A stretch of 64,000 bases of DNA. It comes from Eimeria necatrix (lineage: Eukaryota; Apicomplexa; Conoidasida; Eucoccidiorida; Eimeriidae). The DNA is taken from positions 124,001 through 188,000 of the forward strand of contig NW_013651812.1 in the NCBI RefSeq assembly GCF_000499385.1, in the 5' to 3' direction. A program made the translations under genes and the position numbers. The notes beneath the pieces were generated by a model. It saw nothing but the letters and a program-made list of their open reading frames with translations. It ran no database searches and was not told where the DNA came from. Every line of letters begins with the position of its first letter. The first letter of the stretch is position 1. This document shows, piece after piece, positions 11,975 to 24,422 of this stretch.

Positions 11975-13400
11975 GTTCAACGGCTGTCGCCAAACTCCAG
12001 GTGTAGGGTAAATATTCACTACTGCTGATTCTTGTCGCCTACATTGGTAACTCAGATGCTAGAATATGCAGCACAGCGTATAGTTCCGATGGCGGATGGG
12101 CGACTCTAGCGCAGCCTTCACTTGCAGGAGTATTCCGCTCAGGGTATGTAAGAACTATAAACTGAGTTCCCAGCCTCGAGACGATCAAACACGGCTTTCT
12201 AGAAGCGTCCAAGATATGCTTGTGAAAATTTGAAGTTGCCGCTGAATCACTTGCGGCGCTTCAGATGAACGAGTTGCGGTGCTTAATTGGGAATTTGAAA
12301 GCTCTGGTTCCACTCCACTTCACGCTTTGCCATGTCTGCATTATTCGGCTCTGTGCTGCCAGAAGCACCCCACCCCAACGATTGACAGTAAAAGGCTTAC
12401 CACGAGTACGGAAGTCCTTTACGTAGCAGGAAGCCTCCCAAATAGGCAGCAAATGGCGTACGCACGGAAAGCACGTGCCGCTGTGCCTGGCAGCGCCTCC
12501 ACTACAAACCTCTGCTTGTCTGAGGTGGCATAGTTGAAAGCAACGAATCCCTATATGCATGCTAAACGCTTTGGCAAATTAGAAAACATAATAATAGCGT
12601 CAAGAAATGTCATACAAGCTCTCAAATATCCATGTAGAGGGACACATGCATACATATAGAGGGGCACATGCCGATGACCACAAATCCAGGAAAATTCCAG
12701 ACAAAAGTTCAGTTCTACGCATTTCGAAATTTCCTGTAATCGTGAAGTCCGAGAGACCACCTTGCATGCAAGTAGCTTACAGGAGTATGCGGTTGCACGT
12801 CGTAAAAAAAAAAAACGCCATCCCTACCGGGACAGCAGCGTCATTCCCACACCTAGCATCACAGGCGAGCGGAACAGCTAAACTGTTCTGCTCGCCTGCA
12901 ATTCCCTTAAGAGGCCACTCAGCCCACAGAAAGCAGCGGAAAGAAAACAAAATCTTGCGATGCGAATGAGTGCTTGCACTATCTGCTAGTTTGCGGGTTT
13001 GCGCCAAAAATCTCCCGCCAGAGGTGGCCTGGGCAGCAAAGCGAAAGCATGTGCTGTATTTCCTCGTGGACAAAGCATTCAAGCGCGGATATGTCCCATT
13101 ACTTTCTAGTGATTCCGTATGGCGCTTGCTTGCTCTAAACTTGAAGTGGGCGCTGTTTTTCCAATAGACGAATATTGCTACGCAGGAGCAAGTACTTCGT
13201 TAACGCCACTGGCTAGCTCAAATTACTTTCGCACGTCCAACTTGCAAACGTGCTCATAAGGCAAGCCCTCAACGGTAACTCCTGTACAAGGCAAAGAAGC
13301 GAACACAGCCCAAGCTCTGCATCAAATATGTCCACACCGAAAGAGCCTTTAATGTTTAAAGGGATGTGACATTCGAATCAAAAGTGCGTAGTTCGGCTTT
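11975..13400. other. No supported gene; shared 3' flank of convergent genes
   Basis: The MYCBPAP-like gene (+) ends at 11974 and KIN17 (-) ends at 13401, so this is the space between convergent genes. Short frames on both strands have no recognisable motif. A near-palindromic stretch around 12877-12902 (GAGCGGAACAG/CTGTTCTGCTC) could form a hairpin. An A11 run lies at about 12806. Confidence 0.4.
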
Positions 13401-16098
13401 CTAGATCAGCTTACACCCACCTGAATTGCCCCGGTACTTATCTAGCTTGAAGAGGGGTCCTGTGTCCAAGGTCACTCGCACCGAGTACGAGTCAATGTTC
13501 AGCGCCTCTAGCCTTCCTTCGTGACCACGCCATTCGCCAAGGACCACAGCGATCCGGCCGCCAATGGCCTATAAAAAAGGAACAGAATGTAAGTGAAAGC
13601 ATTCTGCAAACCTGAAGTGTTAACACCGTATCTGGAAGCCTCCTTATAAAACTCCGCAGTCAGTTCCACGTGGCAGAGCGGACTGAATTTCGGTTTTTTT
13701 TTCATGTGTCAAGTGCGCAGCTAGCTCACAGGTATTACTGTCTCCAGATACTCCTGATCGAGCTTCAAGATCGCACCACCTTCTAGCATCTCCAAAACAG
13801 CAGAATACCTAAGAAGTGCACGTTGGAATTTGACAGCCAGGGTGTTGCTGACTGCACGGGAAAAGTACCCGCCTGAACTGTCTTGGTACAACAACCGGTC
13901 GGTTTGTTGTTCTTGACACAGGGTTTACTGCCTGAGGAATTTAGCATTCGCATTCTCACCTGCCATCCACGGTTTTCACTACTCCTTTTTTCTTGTAGTA
14001 CTTTCCGTCACCCAAAGTCTTGTGCACCACCTTGACGATCAAGCTGGGCCGTATCCACCTACATAAGAGCAATAACAAATGACGAAAGATATGAACGCCC
14101 ACCGAACACTGTCGCTGTGCAGGTTATTTTGATTTCAGCAGCCTCACCAGTCAGCACTTGCGTGCTTGTGTGCTGGTGGGCGAAGCCCGGAGCTGGCATG
14201 GGCATCATTGTTTCTTTGCTCTTTGCTGTCATTATGAGCTGTTGCTGAAGAAGACCGTTCTTTCAAGGACGGGCTCCCTTCAAATACTGCCATTTTTTTC
14301 TTCTGGCATTCAGCCTCGGCCACCAGAGCCTCCATTTCCGAAAGCTGTAGCACAGTAATCCATGGGCAGCTGAGACGCATGGAGGTCCTAGAAATGGCAT
14401 GTTCATCTAGTGACAAAGAAATCTAAGCATACGCACGCACTGCGCGGCGTGCACGCCCTCATGGTGAGGCACGCACAAAGGCCACGCAATCGCACTGATT
14501 TTACCTTGCGTTTCTCTGGCAGTCCTCTGCTTTTACTTTGACGTTCCTGCTTCAGCTTTTCGTGCAGTAGTTGCAGCGCATTCGCCTTTTTGTCTGCGGA
14601 CTCACGCGGCTTGCTGATGCTGAGTGTGACGGTTTGCCCATCTTCTCGCTGTAAAGGCGTATATTCCTGAGGGCACAGCAAAAGAAGCACAAGCAAAAGG
14701 AATAGCAGCAGCTTCACGAAAGCCAAGGCAACTGCAGCGCCTTATTCTGCGCAGTGCTTCTTAACCTGTCGGTCTCTCGTGCACCGCAAGCACTTTAGGT
14801 TGTGGGGCCCACTGGCTTCTGAAATCCTCCGCGTTGTCTGGCCTCTTCAACAAGAGCCTGAATTTGCTCCATGCGAGCATCTTCCTGCGACTTCTCTATT
14901 TTCCTTTTTCTCTCCAACTCCTTCTGCATCGCATGCATAGTTGTAATGCGCAGCAGCAGGTCAGTGAGGTTCCTCCCTTGATAACCCTCTGCGTGCACAG
15001 TTACTGCTGCTTTCTTTGTCCACGCATGGCTCCCGTGGGCGGCTTGTGCTATCATCGGAGTCTACACATGCTGCTCACCTTCCTTGCCAACTCTTCATGG
15101 TCAATGTACTCCACATACCAACCCTTGGGAGTATACTCAATTTTACACTTTTCCGTTGCTCCCAAGTACTGTAATCACAGTATAACCCAACCCGTAACTC
15201 TGAAACACGAATACTACGCCGCTCCACAAAAGGTGAAGCGAACCGGCCAGTCATGAACGGATTTGACTATAAGTTGTCCAAGCGAATTGCTTGAGGATAG
15301 ACCGCTACGATGGCCTCTGAAGCAAGAATAAAAAATGCCGAGCTGTTACCTGCACAAATTCCGATAGAGTCACCCATATAGTGGAATTCATGTGGATGTG
15401 GTGCCGATCACAGACGACGTTGTTGTAGACGGAATTCGCCAACACCCGGGTGCGGCAGTACCTACAAAAGTGAAAGAGGCCAAGATGTCTCACTTCATTC
15501 CTAGTCCCCCGGACATCGTAGACGCGCAGTTTTTTAAATGGTTTCTGAAGAGCGTCAATTAAACATTACGACGCTCTTGGAGAGTGGTCGCATGTGCTAA
15601 CTAGTACACCAAACAAACGGGGTGCACCCGATATGCACCTCGTTTTCATAAGTTTCATAAATTCCTCCTCGAATTCCCGAGAAAATTCGTCCATGAAGTG
15701 CCCAGGGCGCTGAATGAATAGCTGCATTGCCCGTTGGTGGCCTTCTGACATCCTGTGACACTGCGACGAACTCATATTTGCAAAAGACTTCATAACAGGG
15801 GACTCAGATGTTACAAAAGTACTCACGCCGTAGCACAATCCGCAGAATGCCAGCATCTCAGCCTGAGTGCCTTCGTGCCGGATGCAGTGTCGCTGTTGCG
15901 GCTGGGTGTTACTCCCGCTGGCGATTGACCTTGCTGCTATCGCGCCAGTAAAGAGCGCTGCTATGGCCTTACTTTGAAACCATTCTCATCTCGGCACTGC
16001 TTCTGGCACATTTGGCAGTACCAGCGCAGCTTTTGGAGGCCGGAGGCCTTGATCTTGTTGCTCATCCATTTTGGCGTCCCAAACTCCGCCTTGGGCAT
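13401..16098 (-). CDS. KIN: KIN17 DNA/RNA-binding protein, complete ten-exon gene
   Basis: Ten exons join in phase on the minus strand: 16098-15973, 15760-15639, 15461-15350, 15168-15079, 14923-14813, 14666-14505, 14344-14148, 14058-13960, 13808-13730, 13568-13401; 421 residues (human KIN17 about 393). The start MPKAEFGTPKWMSNKIKASG is the canonical N-terminus. A C2H2-type finger follows (C28, C31, H44, H50; YCQMCQKQCRDENGFK then CHRMSEGHQRA), split by intron 1. Next come the winged-helix part (HHIHMNSTIWVTLSEFVQ, YTPKGWYVEYID), a charged low-complexity middle, the DWWIRPSLIVKVVHKTLG block and a C-terminal KOW-type domain (RIAVVLGEWRGHEGRLEAL). KIN17 is a nuclear protein tied to DNA replication and repair and to the spliceosome. 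The last residues after LDTGP differ from the usual GRRVEGIQYEDI ending, so either the tail has diverged or a final exon was missed. Confidence 0.93.
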
Positions 16099-18315
16099 TG
16101 GACCTAGGGGGAGAGTTCCAAGTCTGCAGCTGTTAGACCTGCGCGTTTACCCAGGGCCTCTGCAGAGGCTCTCCAGGAAGGAATGCGCTGTAGTCGCTCC
16201 TTGTCGCGCCCGCTATGTCTGAAGAAGACACCAAAAATGAGGGAAGCACGATAGCGCATTGAAATGCCGTGAAGAGAGAAGTTGTTGGGCAAACGAAGGA
16301 GCTTCTGCATCAATAATCAGACTACTCAGCAGATCTTATGCCATGTGTTTTCAAGTGCAAGGCTGCTCGTCAACTTGGCAGTCTTTGGGAGGCGGCTGCT
16401 GCTTCTTCCAAGCTGCATTGCAGCGGCGCATGGCTGAGGTGACAATAATGAGGAACGACAGAGAAGTCAAAAACTCATCCTAGTTCTCAAAATCCAAATT
16501 TTGTTCGTCATCACCGACTTCCACACTACTTCTCGCAGTTCAGAGGGAAGCAGTACCTGGGCACTCATACCTCCGGAAGTGTACCAGCAAGAAACCCCTT
16601 CTGCTCCAGTTTGTACGTGGTATGCATCTCATTTCACTACACTTTTGTAGAATGACGCTTGCTTAACAACAGAAGTACTATGACAAGTGTTGCATGCAGT
16701 TGGAGGGCCCTCAGTCGTGAGGCCCCAGCAGAACTACATTATCTGCAATGGCAGCCATATGCATCCTCTTTGTTTTCACAAGAAGTGTTGAGAGCATGCA
16801 AGCATTTATACTTGTTTGCAAAAATGATAGGCCTATCACTACTCTTCCAAACTGCTTTTAAGTTTCCCAGGCAATGTGGGATTTACTCGATCCGGGATGG
16901 ATGCTGTGGCAGTCTTTCTGAGTCAGAGGCGTATCTAGAGGCATAGCAAATACCCCAGCCATTCAAATAGCATAACTAATGCTCTCAGGAAACATCTGCG
17001 CTTTTGTGCTGGTTGCCTCAAGACACTGAGGAGCTCCTGCCCGCTGTTGCAGGGACTCTTAGTAGCGCTAGCTGCGGTTAAATGCCATCAAAGATCGCCA
17101 CTAGCGTAGTTTGTTTTGCTGCCTTCCGATGACTCGAGTAGCTTTCAGGTGTGACTCATTGGTTCGAAGCTGTATGCTGGTTAAATGAGTCTCTCGAGTT
17201 CCTTTTGCTTGCCTTCAAACGTAGACTGCCTTAGTGTATGTTTGTGTAGGCCTTGAAGGCAGCAACCATTGAAGCATTTAAACTCCGCACAGGACAAAAA
17301 CAACACTGCTGCCTTTGAGTGTACGAGCCAGTTCGGGTTATTCGCAGCTTCTGACCCTACACGAGATACCGAAACGCTCCTGGCGAAGCTGGCTTAATGT
17401 GCATATGAAATGCCTCCTGCAGCCTAAAGCGTCTTGCGTGCTCTTTTACCGGCCATCAGGAAGTTTTCTTTGCAAATATCATATGTGATTAGTTGGCTAT
17501 TCACCGTACCCTTCGGTAATCATTGACTGTCACATCGTATGTAGGTCGGAAGGCACGCAGTATGTCCACCGCAAAGCGTCTTGCCACCGCATGCGAGTCC
17601 GGAGCAAACGAATCTATAAAAACTTCTACTTAGTTGCACAAAGTAGTCTGACACAACTGAAAAGCATCTCTCCATTCACTGCTTGGATTGCGCGAAAGAG
17701 ACTCTAAACACCTAATATGCCGAATGACGCCTGCTGAAAAGGCGGCAAAATGCATAGTTTAAATCTCACGCAGTGCTTCATCCAGACACCAGTCTAGCAG
17801 TGATACTGGAAAAAAGGTGCTGCTGTGATCGGTTCCATTACCCACGGGCACTGCTCGTTCACCTGCAGTAAAGGCCTACTTCGCATTGACACGGTTTGTG
17901 CAAAAGGTCTCGCAAATCTAGACAAAACTTCTCCCTACTTAAAAATTGAAAAAAATTTAAGTATACCACAGAATCAAACAGCCGCCCTGAGCAATAGGCA
18001 AAAGCACTAGAAGCGCCTCGGCGACTTCCAAGTTTTCTTCGCACACGCTTTCGTCGCTCCTATACTATTGCAACTGCCTCATTGGCGCTCTCCGTGCTTA
18101 GGAGAGTCTCTTAACTGCTAACATAAGAGCATTCCCATGAAAGCATGCTTATCCAAATGTGCAGAAAATGCCGATGCGGCGAGCCCGCACACGCTATCTG
18201 ATTGCATCAGCCTCACCAGAACAGAACTGTTCTGTTTTGTTCGGCTTCATCTCCCAGCCCTCACAAAAAAGGAATCCATCCAGCTACATTTCGCGAGAAT
18301 TGTAACAATGGGAAG
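16099..18315. other. No supported gene
   Basis: This holds the 5' flank of KIN17 (first 200-400 bases) and the 3' flank of the unrecognised minus-strand gene ending at 18316. Frames are short, without domain signals or consistent splice pairs on either strand. Confidence 0.4.
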
Positions 18316-19715
18316 TTAACTGTCCCTCGAAACCGAATTTCCCTTCGATGCGGGCTTCTTTGCCAAGAACGCTGAGATCCCATTGAAGATCATGTTCGCG
18401 GTTCTTATGTTGTTGGCTGTGCTCTTTGAACGCTCAAAGTCAGGGACGTTTTGTGGACTTGTGTCTATTTCTATTGTGAGATGATCGGAAACTTCGTTCA
18501 AACCCAAAACTCCCTCGTCTACCACGCCATACATCAACGGCGTCTCGTGCCGGAATAAGCTCACCAACACGACATGCAGCTGAACACTGTCCACAGACGC
18601 AGCCTTCACAGCGTCTAAGACTCCAGAACTGGCTTGTTGGTGGAGTCGCTCACAGAATGTCTCGTTGAAGAACCCCCATTCAAGCCGCAACAACCTGTGG
18701 AGGAGCATGCAGACAGCTTCTGCCGTTTTATTTGTTTCGTTCGCTTAGTTCGCGCTACCTTTCTTCTTACCTTGTTCACCTTGATATGTAATGGTGGCTC
18801 CCTTGGCTACAAATAGGTATATCTGCGTGGCTGTTTTTATTGTTCAACAATAACGGAAAGGGCAGCTCACCACTTGAAGTAGCAGCGTCCCGCATACATC
18901 CAGTAGTCGTTAATTTTTCCCGGTATAGTCATGATCGCCTCATGCCTAGAATAAAGAGCCTTTAGTGTGTCCAAAAGACCGACGACTCCTTCCTCTTTCT
19001 CGTTCGAACGGTTTTTTCGTAAGTTCCCTAGGCCCGCAAGTGCACCTGAAACGAACTGCCAGTTGCTGGCGCTGACCTGCAGGGGCCGGTTAAAGCCCTG
19101 ACGCGGTTGAATGAGAAGATAGACTTCGGAGGGAACTCTGCTGTCCGGACTTTGCGTGAAAACAGCGCCGCAAAGATGGTCAAACAGCCCGTAGCTTGTT
19201 TTTGAGTCAGGGCACTGGTACCTGAAGAGTGCCGTGGCCCATGGCAAAGGGAGGCCAAATCTATCCTTATTCCATAAATCGATGTAGCGGATCTCGACGT
19301 CAAAAACCAGTTCCGGAAATGCCCGCTTCCACATAGAATAGCGCCGAAGAAGGTTCCAGCGCGGCACCTTCGACCGCTGCCGCTCATGCTCTTTTTCCCA
19401 TGTTTTCTTCATACTGTGATGAGCTTGTTCCATCATTGACAACCAAGAGCAAAGGTGTGGACCAGTAAACATTGGGTCCAGAAGCTCACCCCCCTCTGCA
19501 TTCGACCCCGCTCTCGGTGTCACTACCAGGTTACCTGGCAGGCCCACACGGCAGCCCTCCGCACTCATGTACCACATGTTGCTGCCTAAAGTGTTTAATA
19601 CTCTCACCATACTTCCTTCAGGAGAGTAAACGCCAACATCTGCAACAGCAAGTTCAAAAAGTGCGACCATTATCGCGCCTAGAGGCGCGAGGCGCGGACG
19701 CTGCGAGGATCGCAT
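18316..19715 (-). CDS. Unrecognised protein, two exons, 407 residues
   Basis: Exons 19715-18871 and 18694-18316 join in phase (AAGTG|GTGAGC to CCACAG|GTTG), giving 407 residues from an ATG at 19715. I do not recognise the family. A hydrophobic stretch near residues 12-26 (LGAIMVALFELAVADVG) could be a weak signal peptide. The body is compositionally normal and rich in Trp and Tyr (YWMYAGRCYFKW at the exon junction, RYIDLWNKDRFGLPLPW mid-protein), without the triplet runs seen elsewhere. That makes a folded, constrained domain likely. The C-terminal exon carries LMYGVVDEGVLGLNEVSDH. It may be a coccidian-specific protein of the secretory route or an organelle, but the sequence does not settle this. 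Confidence 0.7.
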
Positions 19716-22089
19716 TGTAACACTGGATTAATAAAGACTTAATGTTGAAAAATAATACCAAAAAGATCAGAAGATATGAATAGAAGAGCTAAAGCACGTT
19801 TCGCCCTCCGAAATAACTGAAACGAGCAGCGATCATCCAGTTCGAGTGGTGGATCAGCTTCTGTGCTTCGATGATCGAGGCCAGACCAGACACTGGTTCT
19901 CTACAGCGAGGGCTGCTGCTTTTACAATGCTTTACAAATTTATAACATACAATTTGTGTATTTGGCTTATGTTACTGTAATCATGAGTTATTAGCGCTCT
20001 AGAGCTTTAATGTCGCAGGGCCCTCCACTACAACTGCAGCGCAGCGTGTTCACGTACGGATACAAAAGGAGTCATTTTAAGTAGTTTCTTGGGTGGCATC
20101 AACTTACTCTTCATTAGGTTATGGCCTCTCCGATTTTTCGTTCCTGTGAAGCTGCTTGCGCCATCATGTACAAGGCACGATATACCGGTTCAAGGAGGCG
20201 CTAAACTGTGAGCCTGCTAGTTGCAACGAGAGATCTGGTTAAAGGTAGGAAGCTCAGAGTTCAGCGCCTTCGCCGGTCCCTGCCATGCTATTGAAAAATT
20301 CACCCAAGATTTTCCTTTTGCTTACTAATTCGGCGACAAGGAGGGGTGCATTTTTTTTGGAAAGCAAAGGCTCATAGGGGAACGCTCATTGAGTGCCTTA
20401 GTATTTCAATGTGGGAGGCACCACTGCTTTAAGATAAAGGCTAGTGGTGTGGTGCACGCAGCTAATAAAAGCCTGTACGCGGTTAGCCTGCACGGAGTTC
20501 TGGGTGCCAGTAGGCACAGCACAGTTGCAGCATATGGAGCCGGCCTACAGGGCCAGCAGACAGCAAACACCCTTTAACGCTTGACGCAAACTGTCTGTGC
20601 ACGAGTTTACGGTGGATCGAGCTCCAAGTTATGTGCGGCGTGATAGTAGCCGCAGTCACGACATCCGTCTGCGGTGAACGTCTCCAGCGTTCCGCAGATA
20701 CCGTTTTATCCCTTGCCATAGTATCTCGAAGGCATCCTCTGTATGGCATTCATAGTGGAATTTACTAATATCGTGGCAGATAGCGCAGCCTAATAGCCGC
20801 ACTCGCAGCTCTCTGCATGAGCCCTCTGGCTTTCTGGGACCTGAATTTTGTGTAGAAAATATTGCTGAAGTTACAATTGATCATCAGTGATTGCACTAAG
20901 TCTATTCGTACAGTTTACGCTTACGACTTACGTTTGTTGCTGCGCACAGCTGAAAGGCTATTCGTTCTGATGGGCTGCTTGATTAGCCATGGTTCTAGTG
21001 AGCTTCACCAAGCCGTGCGCCGAAGAAAGTACCAGGTTATGATAGGCGAAGGCGTTCGCGGTGCCCATGGATCGCGAACAGCGTGGGTGCAGGCGTTTCT
21101 GAGACCCACGGTTCGCAAGCAGTTGTGATCCACCTGCGTACCACTCTGCCTTTTTTGAAAGTAGAACTGTTGTATAGTGCAGCGGAAGAGCCACGGAGTC
21201 CCCTGCATTCCACTATATCGCTGCTGGTGTGACCTGTACCTCTGTTTCTTGGTGTTGGGGACACCAGTGCTTTATTACGTAGCGGCCCGTGCGTGAGCTG
21301 TTCTCTGATTCTTCCAATTTTTTCCTAAACTGAGTATCGTAGTATCTGGAGCTTTGTGTAGCATCTCATTGTAGCCTTGCGGTCGCACGGTTTGAGGAAA
21401 ACCAGTGTGCAGTAGCTTCACTCAAGTTGCCCATAGTGCTTGCTTTCGCTCATCGAGCGTGCGAGACAAATACTGATAGTCTGCGATCCACTAGAACCCT
21501 TAAGTTGCGTTTTGGCAGTAATTCGTTGTGGCTTACACTCTTCACCCTCTCGGCCGGGTACTCCTCTTCCCGGTTGTAGCTGGTAGGTAACTCCACCCTA
21601 GGAAACGACTCCCAGCATTTCTCAAGTTGCTTATGTGATGCACATAGCTTGGTATCAAAGACTCCGTATAGCACTTAATTAGGTCCTACTGACGATATGT
21701 CTATTCATAAGATAGCAAACTTTTATTAGATAGTCAGAAATACTTCCGTCTCTATGCGTTTTCCTGTCTGGGGTGAAGAGGGCAGCACGAGCATAACTTG
21801 CTACGATTGTGTGCAACACGGTAGATGTCTTCGGCTTCGTCTAGTCGCGGAAATCATCCCTTTTGAAACACACCCTAAAACAACTTTAATTAATGCAAAA
21901 ACTATGCCTTTACTTTTACTTTGTAATACACTGCATAGCACATTTCGCCTTTGCGTGCCACAGCTTTACCAATAGCCCGTTAATCCACTAGAGTTGAATG
22001 CGAACTGTTGAGCACAAATTCGGCTGGAACCGTTAAACAACTGACTCATGCTATACAGACGTGCACAGCCTTTCACGTAAAAGCATTGA
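19716..22089. other. No supported gene
   Basis: This stretch is upstream of the minus-strand gene at 18.3-19.7 kb. Frames under about 90 codons occur on both strands with no recognisable content. The right end borders a weak minus-strand candidate listed separately. Confidence 0.35.
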
Positions 22090-22456
22090 AGCTCATCTGC
22101 ACGAACTGCCACCTCAGGAGAATGCCTGTTGCAGAATATAAGAATTTGAACACTCACCCCACTGGTTACTGCTAAGCAACGGCGAATCCAAGTTCAAAAC
22201 AACGATTTGAATGTAAAAGACGCCATTCCCTACTTCTAGTGCGTATTCTACCTTCTTTGCATGAATCTCAGCCACCGTGTAGTGCCTTGCAAGACACAAG
22301 GAGCTGACGTGCAAGGGATGGCAGTGGGCCTCAAATGGCCCGCTTTTGAATTATTTTTGCAAATTGGAGATAAACGAAAAGGTTCCTCGGGCAGAATACG
22401 CTTGAAGTGGTGCCCTTGCCTTCTTCAGTTGTGGCGGTGCGCCGTCGCTTCCCCAT
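22090..22456 (-). CDS. Weak candidate gene, possibly MGKRRR-starting
   Basis: An ATG at 22456 opens MGKRRRTATTEEGKGTTSSV. Downstream, a compositionally protein-like stretch (VFYIQIVVLNLDSPLLSSNQ) ends in a strong donor (TGGG|GTGAGT) near 22152. It can continue in phase after an ACAG acceptor near 22127 into ILLRWQFVQMSFNAFT and a stop. The join between the first and second pieces is not resolved, and I recognise no family. The ATG lies only about 200 bases from the plus-strand start at 22659, which would make this a divergent promoter. It could equally be chance. Confidence 0.25.
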
Positions 22457-22658
22457 CCAGCAACAGCGGCCAAACCCTATTTCAATATTCTATTAAACGA
22501 GCCCGCAGCGCATCACTATCGTTGAAGAGCAGTTTTTTGCCGTATTCTGTCTGATCCGGAGAGCGCGCTGCAGCTACTGCTGCTATCTGCAAATTCCTTC
22601 CCGCCGAGCCCCCAGGAGAGAGAACTTGGACTTGGAGACCTTTCCAGCAATCGATTCG

Positions 22659-23428
22659 ATGCAGCCTAGCGGCTGCGGCAGCCATGGCGGATATTACCCG
22701 CCGCCGTCTTTGGCCTACATGCAACCCCACGGCTTCAACAGCACGACCCCGCAGACGGCGCATGATCCCCAGAGTGAGCCGAGTGTGCAGACATGTGTGA
22801 GGGACTCGGTGCGGTTGCTGGGAGAAGCAGTGGCTGTGCTGGAAGGGGTGCGGTTGCTGGGATCGCAGCTGCTGCAGTGGGGTGGTGAATTGAGCCATGT
22901 GGCTCAATCAGTGGTTCCCGCCGCGCTAATTTTGCAAATGTGTAGATGGATGTACACCCGAACATTCGGGGCCTCCAAACGTCAAACGCTCAATCGCATG
23001 CACAAGGCCTGGCAAGAGGCAAGCGGCGACCCTAGGCTCATGCTTCCAACCAGCAATGGCAGCAGCAGTATCGGGGGGTTGCTTGGTGCAAAAGCGAGCG
23101 GCAAGAAGCGAGGCAGCTGGATTTCCACACTGCGCGATCTTTCGGCGCTGATGGCTCTCATTGTTGTTGCTGCAGAGCTTTACATACATTTCAGCGTATA
23201 CAGGTAAGCTCAGTTCAGTGGCAGCTGGTGTTAGTTGTTGGGTGTGCAAAGGCAACAGAAAGGGCTGGCTTGAACAAGGGCTGCGTCTGCTGCTCTACTT
23301 ATGCTTTACCCAGGCGGCTAGTGAGCCGACTGCGGGTGCTGACGGCGAAAGAAAGAGGACTTGCGGGCCCCTCCGTAGAGGTCAGCAGCAGCAACGGCAG
23401 CAGCAACAGCTTCGTGTGCAAAAGCTGA
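22659..23428 (+). CDS. Small hydrophobic protein, possibly PEX13-like
   Basis: Exons 22659-23203 and 23314-23428 join in phase (ACAG|GTAAGC to CCCAG|GCGG), giving 219 residues from the first ATG of the frame. The N-terminus is Gly/Tyr/Pro-rich (GYYPPPSLAYMQPHGF). It is followed by an amphipathic helical stretch (VRLLGSQLLQWGGELSHVAQ), then LILQMCRWMYTRTFG, a linker, and a hydrophobic segment near residues 163-177 (LSALMALIVVAAELYIHF) that is probably a membrane helix. This order (Gly/Tyr-rich start, helical core, RxLY-type motif, membrane helix, no SH3) resembles plant-type PEX13, a peroxisomal docking protein, but the match is by eye and weak. Otherwise it is a hypothetical membrane protein. 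The frame is open upstream, so earlier exons are possible. Confidence 0.55.
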
Positions 23429-24422
23429 CGATGGCAGAAGCTGCAAAGGCTTTCATACTTAGTCGCAGCAAATGTGACTGCAAGCGCAATCAGTTGCTGC
23501 AGCACGAGGCTCAGGAAAATCAGCATAGCAGTGGTCGCTGCGTGTGCCACACAGCGCCAAACGAATACTACTTCAGCTGTTGCAGTAAATGTAGCTGCAG
23601 GTGCAGAAGCGGTGCCTACAGCAGGAGTATCGGCCGCAGCAGTGTATAACGTACTCCCAGAGACAGCACCTGAAGTGGCAGCGGGAGCACCATCCAGTGC
23701 AGAGTGCATTTCATCGTTGTTCTTATTTTGGAGATGGACGTGCTGCTTATACCGCACGTTTAAGCAGGTGAGATGTAGGGGCAGTTACACGAGCAGGTGC
23801 CGTTCCAGCGCGGTCCCCGTATTACTATATTCCGAGGAGCAGCAGCTCCGGAACACCCCCAGACTGAAGTGCACACTCGTTCCAGGCTGCTGCTGCCTTT
23901 TGCACAAGGCCACAGTGGCGGCAGTAGTGGCCTGCTGCAGCTGCGTTCAGATGGAGCGCAGCCACTTTGGTGTTGCCGCCGCTGCTGCCACCGGCGCAGC
24001 AGAACTTGAGCCGTCTACTCACAGCTCGTTAATTTCCTTTTTAACTCATGCTGAATTGGCTCATATGGATGTGCATTCAGTGATCTTTGTTGGGGGAGTT
24101 TGCTTCTCGTGGATGTAGTGTGTAGTCGTTTCCCCTGTGACAGCTTTGCACTTTTCGGTCTACCTGCCAAGCAGCGTATATCCAGTCCACAGAGATGTAG
24201 CTTTTATTCAAATGCTTATTTCAATCAACCGTATCTGTGGTAGGTCCGAAATTTAGCTGTCCTATCCTTGGTGCGCTCTCTCGGGCGCTTGGGTTTGCAC
24301 CCCCCAGTGTCTGTAAACCTGTTACGCACATCATCGTTGCATACAGAAGACGCTGCAGAAGAGCTAGTGCACTGCTGCGCGTTCGAGATATGGGCGCAAA
24401 TAAACCAAGAGGACAGCAAAGG
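23429..24422. other. No supported gene; GCN-rich
   Basis: A plus-strand frame at 23474-24118 is open for over 200 codons but is full of Cys, Ala and Ser runs from imperfect CAG/GCN repeats. The opposite strand is open over the same stretch. I see no motif and treat it as repeat-driven openness in the 3' flank of two convergent genes. Confidence 0.35.

Noticed and set aside
17161..17180. GGTTCGAAG, resembling a tRNA B box
   Set aside because: No matching A box, cloverleaf stems or terminator T-run was found at the expected spacing, and the same holds near 52063.
23299..24118. Long overlapping frames on both strands (plus 23474-24118, minus 23299-23757)
   Set aside because: They are driven by imperfect CAG/GCN repeats and rich in Cys, Ala and Thr runs. 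There is no motif or consistent splice site, and the true second exon of the 22.7 kb gene uses another frame and stops at 23428.
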